DNA from: Inia geoffrensis
Taxonomy: Eukaryota > Chordata > Mammalia > Artiodactyla > Iniidae
Direction: 5' to 3'
Length of the DNA: 64,000 nt
Assembly (NCBI GenBank): GCA_036417435.1
Contig: CM070904.1
Coordinates: 42,380,408 to 42,444,407 of the forward strand
This document shows, piece by piece, positions 49,572-64,000 of the stretch (position 1 is the stretch's first letter; each line of letters begins with the position of its first letter). Both the position numbers and the translations under genes were made by a program. Under the pieces are notes generated by a model. It ran no database searches, was not told the origin of the DNA, and saw only the letters and a list, made by a program, of their open reading frames with translations.

Positions 49572-49675
49572 TAGTTAAACTTTTTGATTAGTAAATGAAA
49601 CTTCTTTTCTTTGTAGTAAAGCACTCAACTGTGTGGGATATTGCATAAACCTTAGAAGACTACAATAAAGTGGCA

Positions 49676-62855
<13,180 letters not shown>

Positions 62856-64000
62856 GTAAGATGACATCAGTTTCTGACTTAAAGTTGATCTGCATACATG
62901 AAATTAAGTGTTTGCATAGCCTGTTGTTCATCTACAATAAGTATGAATCCAGATATTAGTTATATGAAACAAACTGCCAGTTTAAAAAATAATAATTTGA
63001 CTACTTAGTGGATTCTTGAGGCTATGCTCTGTTGTAGATCAGCTTCTAATGTGAAATGGGATGGACACTCTAATGTCTTAAGCACGTATGTTCATGTAGT
63101 ATATAGCTGAGTCCAGGTATTTCAGTGGCTGGAGATCCTGCCCTTGCCCCTTCAGAAAGCATTTCTATAAATGTGGGAAATATTTATTTTATCCTATGAG
63201 GAAATGTACTCTCCATATTTGCCTAGAAACTCTTGACATTTGAACGCTAACCCACTGCTTCTTAAGGTAGCCAGATAACTTGCATCACATGCTATATTAG
63301 GCTAACTGCCTACCATTCCAGAAATAGTAGCAATTTGATCTTTCCTTTCCCTGGTAGATTATAATGAGCGGGGTAGTTGTGACATCTTTCTAAGCCTGGA
63401 TCTTCGGAATTTGACGTAACTATTAGAATTTATTATTCTCTTCTTTTTTCTTCTTCGCTCATTTTATTTATTTATTTATTTATGGCTGAGTTGGGTCTTT
63501 GTTGCTGTTGCTATGCGCGGGCTTTCTCAAGTTGCGGCGAGCGGGGTCTACTCTTCGTTGCGGTGCGCAGGCTTCTCATTGCGGTGGCCTCTCTTGTTGA
63601 GGAGTACGGGCTCTAGGTGCACGGGCTTCAGTAGTTGTGGCTCGTGGTCGCTAGAGCGCAGGCTCAGTAGTTGTGGCTCACAGGCTTAGTTGCTCCGCGG
63701 CATGTGGGATCTTCCCAGACAAGGGATCAAACCCGTGTCTCCTGCATTGGCAGGCAGATTCTTAACCACTGCGCCACCAGGGAAGCCCTTCACTCATTTT
63801 TAGAGTGACATTTTTACTCTTTGCAATTATTCAGTATCAGGAGTCAGGAGGTTGAAGAATTTGCATCTGCTTTTGATTAGTTTTTGCCTGTAAACCCTTA
63901 AACTCCATTTTTGCAATTTATCAAAAGTTGATACAAGAAAGTAAAAAAAGACAGCGTTAGAGACAAGAAAATGAATGTTTGATTTATGGCCCCTTGCTTT
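62856..64000 (+). other. SPOPL: Start of SPOPL intron 10
   Basis: Begins at the exon 10 donor 'AA|GTAAGA'. No sequence resembling the terminal exon (SPOP-like 'ETSGWKSM...' to 'RKRLKQS') is present, so it lies beyond 64000. The segment contains one full CHR SINE at 63466-63787 and otherwise unassigned sequence. Confidence 0.85.
63466..63787 (-). mobile_element. CHR-type SINE, reverse, full long form
   Basis: (TTTA)n tail, all long-form body units, head 'GCGCCACCAGGGAAGCCC'. Target-site duplication 'CTTCGCTCATTTT' before and 'CTTCACTCATTTT' after (12 of 13). In SPOPL intron 10. Confidence 0.94.

Larger units (their letters stand above)
9172..49616 (+). other. SPOPL: SPOPL intron 1 (40.4 kb)
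   Basis: Bounded by the exon 1 donor and the exon 2 acceptor. About half is recognisable repeats, listed separately. Stretches without an assignable repeat include 9400-10240, 17450-19795, 20000-21215, 21725-24400, 29320-30335, 30600-32260 and 44055-44570. In these I see no conserved coding sequence or RNA gene. The first few hundred bases are a C-rich, CpG-poor shoulder of the promoter island. Antisense old L1 dominates 32-43 kb. Confidence 0.85.

Noticed and set aside
63466..63787. Direct repeats between distant loci suggesting a CRISPR-like or satellite array
   Set aside because: The shared sequence is the dispersed CHR SINE in both orientations with irregular spacing and separate target-site duplications.

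Overview
This window is mammalian nuclear DNA, almost certainly from a cetacean. About twenty copies of tRNA-Glu-derived CHR-type SINEs are scattered through it. Many carry the cetacean-style 3' body (for example 'gagaggccacaacagtgag') and several still have perfect target-site duplications. The other repeats fit a cetartiodactyl: a 5'-truncated ruminant/whale-type L1, a decayed mariner, Tigger-like and hAT elements, MIR and L2. No bacterial or viral gene systems are present.

The only protein-coding gene I can support is SPOPL (speckle-type BTB/POZ protein-like), the MATH-BTB-BACK substrate adaptor of CUL3-RING ubiquitin ligases, on the + strand. A CpG-island promoter lies at about 8640-9380 with a non-coding first exon ending at 9171. 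A 40.4 kb intron 1 follows. Nine coding exons lie at 49617-49753 (ATG at 49676), 49939-50060, 50469-50620, 52529-52656, 57828-58005, 58086-58141, 59525-59647, 62570-62712 and 62802-62855. They join without frame breaks into 344 codons plus 2 nt. The last exon (end of BACK and nuclear tail, roughly 48 residues by comparison with the family) is beyond position 64000.

Layout: 1-8600 is upstream intergenic DNA with SINEs and a MER20-like element; about 3.2-7.2 kb and 7.35-8.6 kb contain nothing I recognise. 8.6-9.4 kb is the promoter and exon 1. 9.2-49.6 kb is intron 1, holding a 3 kb L1 with a 17-bp target-site duplication, a mariner carrying a 74-bp copy of nearby host sequence, a long stretch of old antisense L1 (about 32-43 kb) and many SINEs. 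49.6-62.9 kb is the coding part. 62.9-64 kb is the start of intron 10.

The points most worth a second look are: a 54-codon upstream ORF that spans the exon 1/2 junction and ends 7 nt before the SPOPL start; the phase-matched 54-nt exon 10 that alone encodes the SPOPL-specific insertion in BACK; an unannotated 96-nt in-frame exon-like segment in intron 5; a 5' splice-site consensus re-formed at the exon 5/6 junction; a SINE 45 bp from the exon 2 acceptor; and the templated insertion inside the mariner. I found no evidence of a wholly new biological system.
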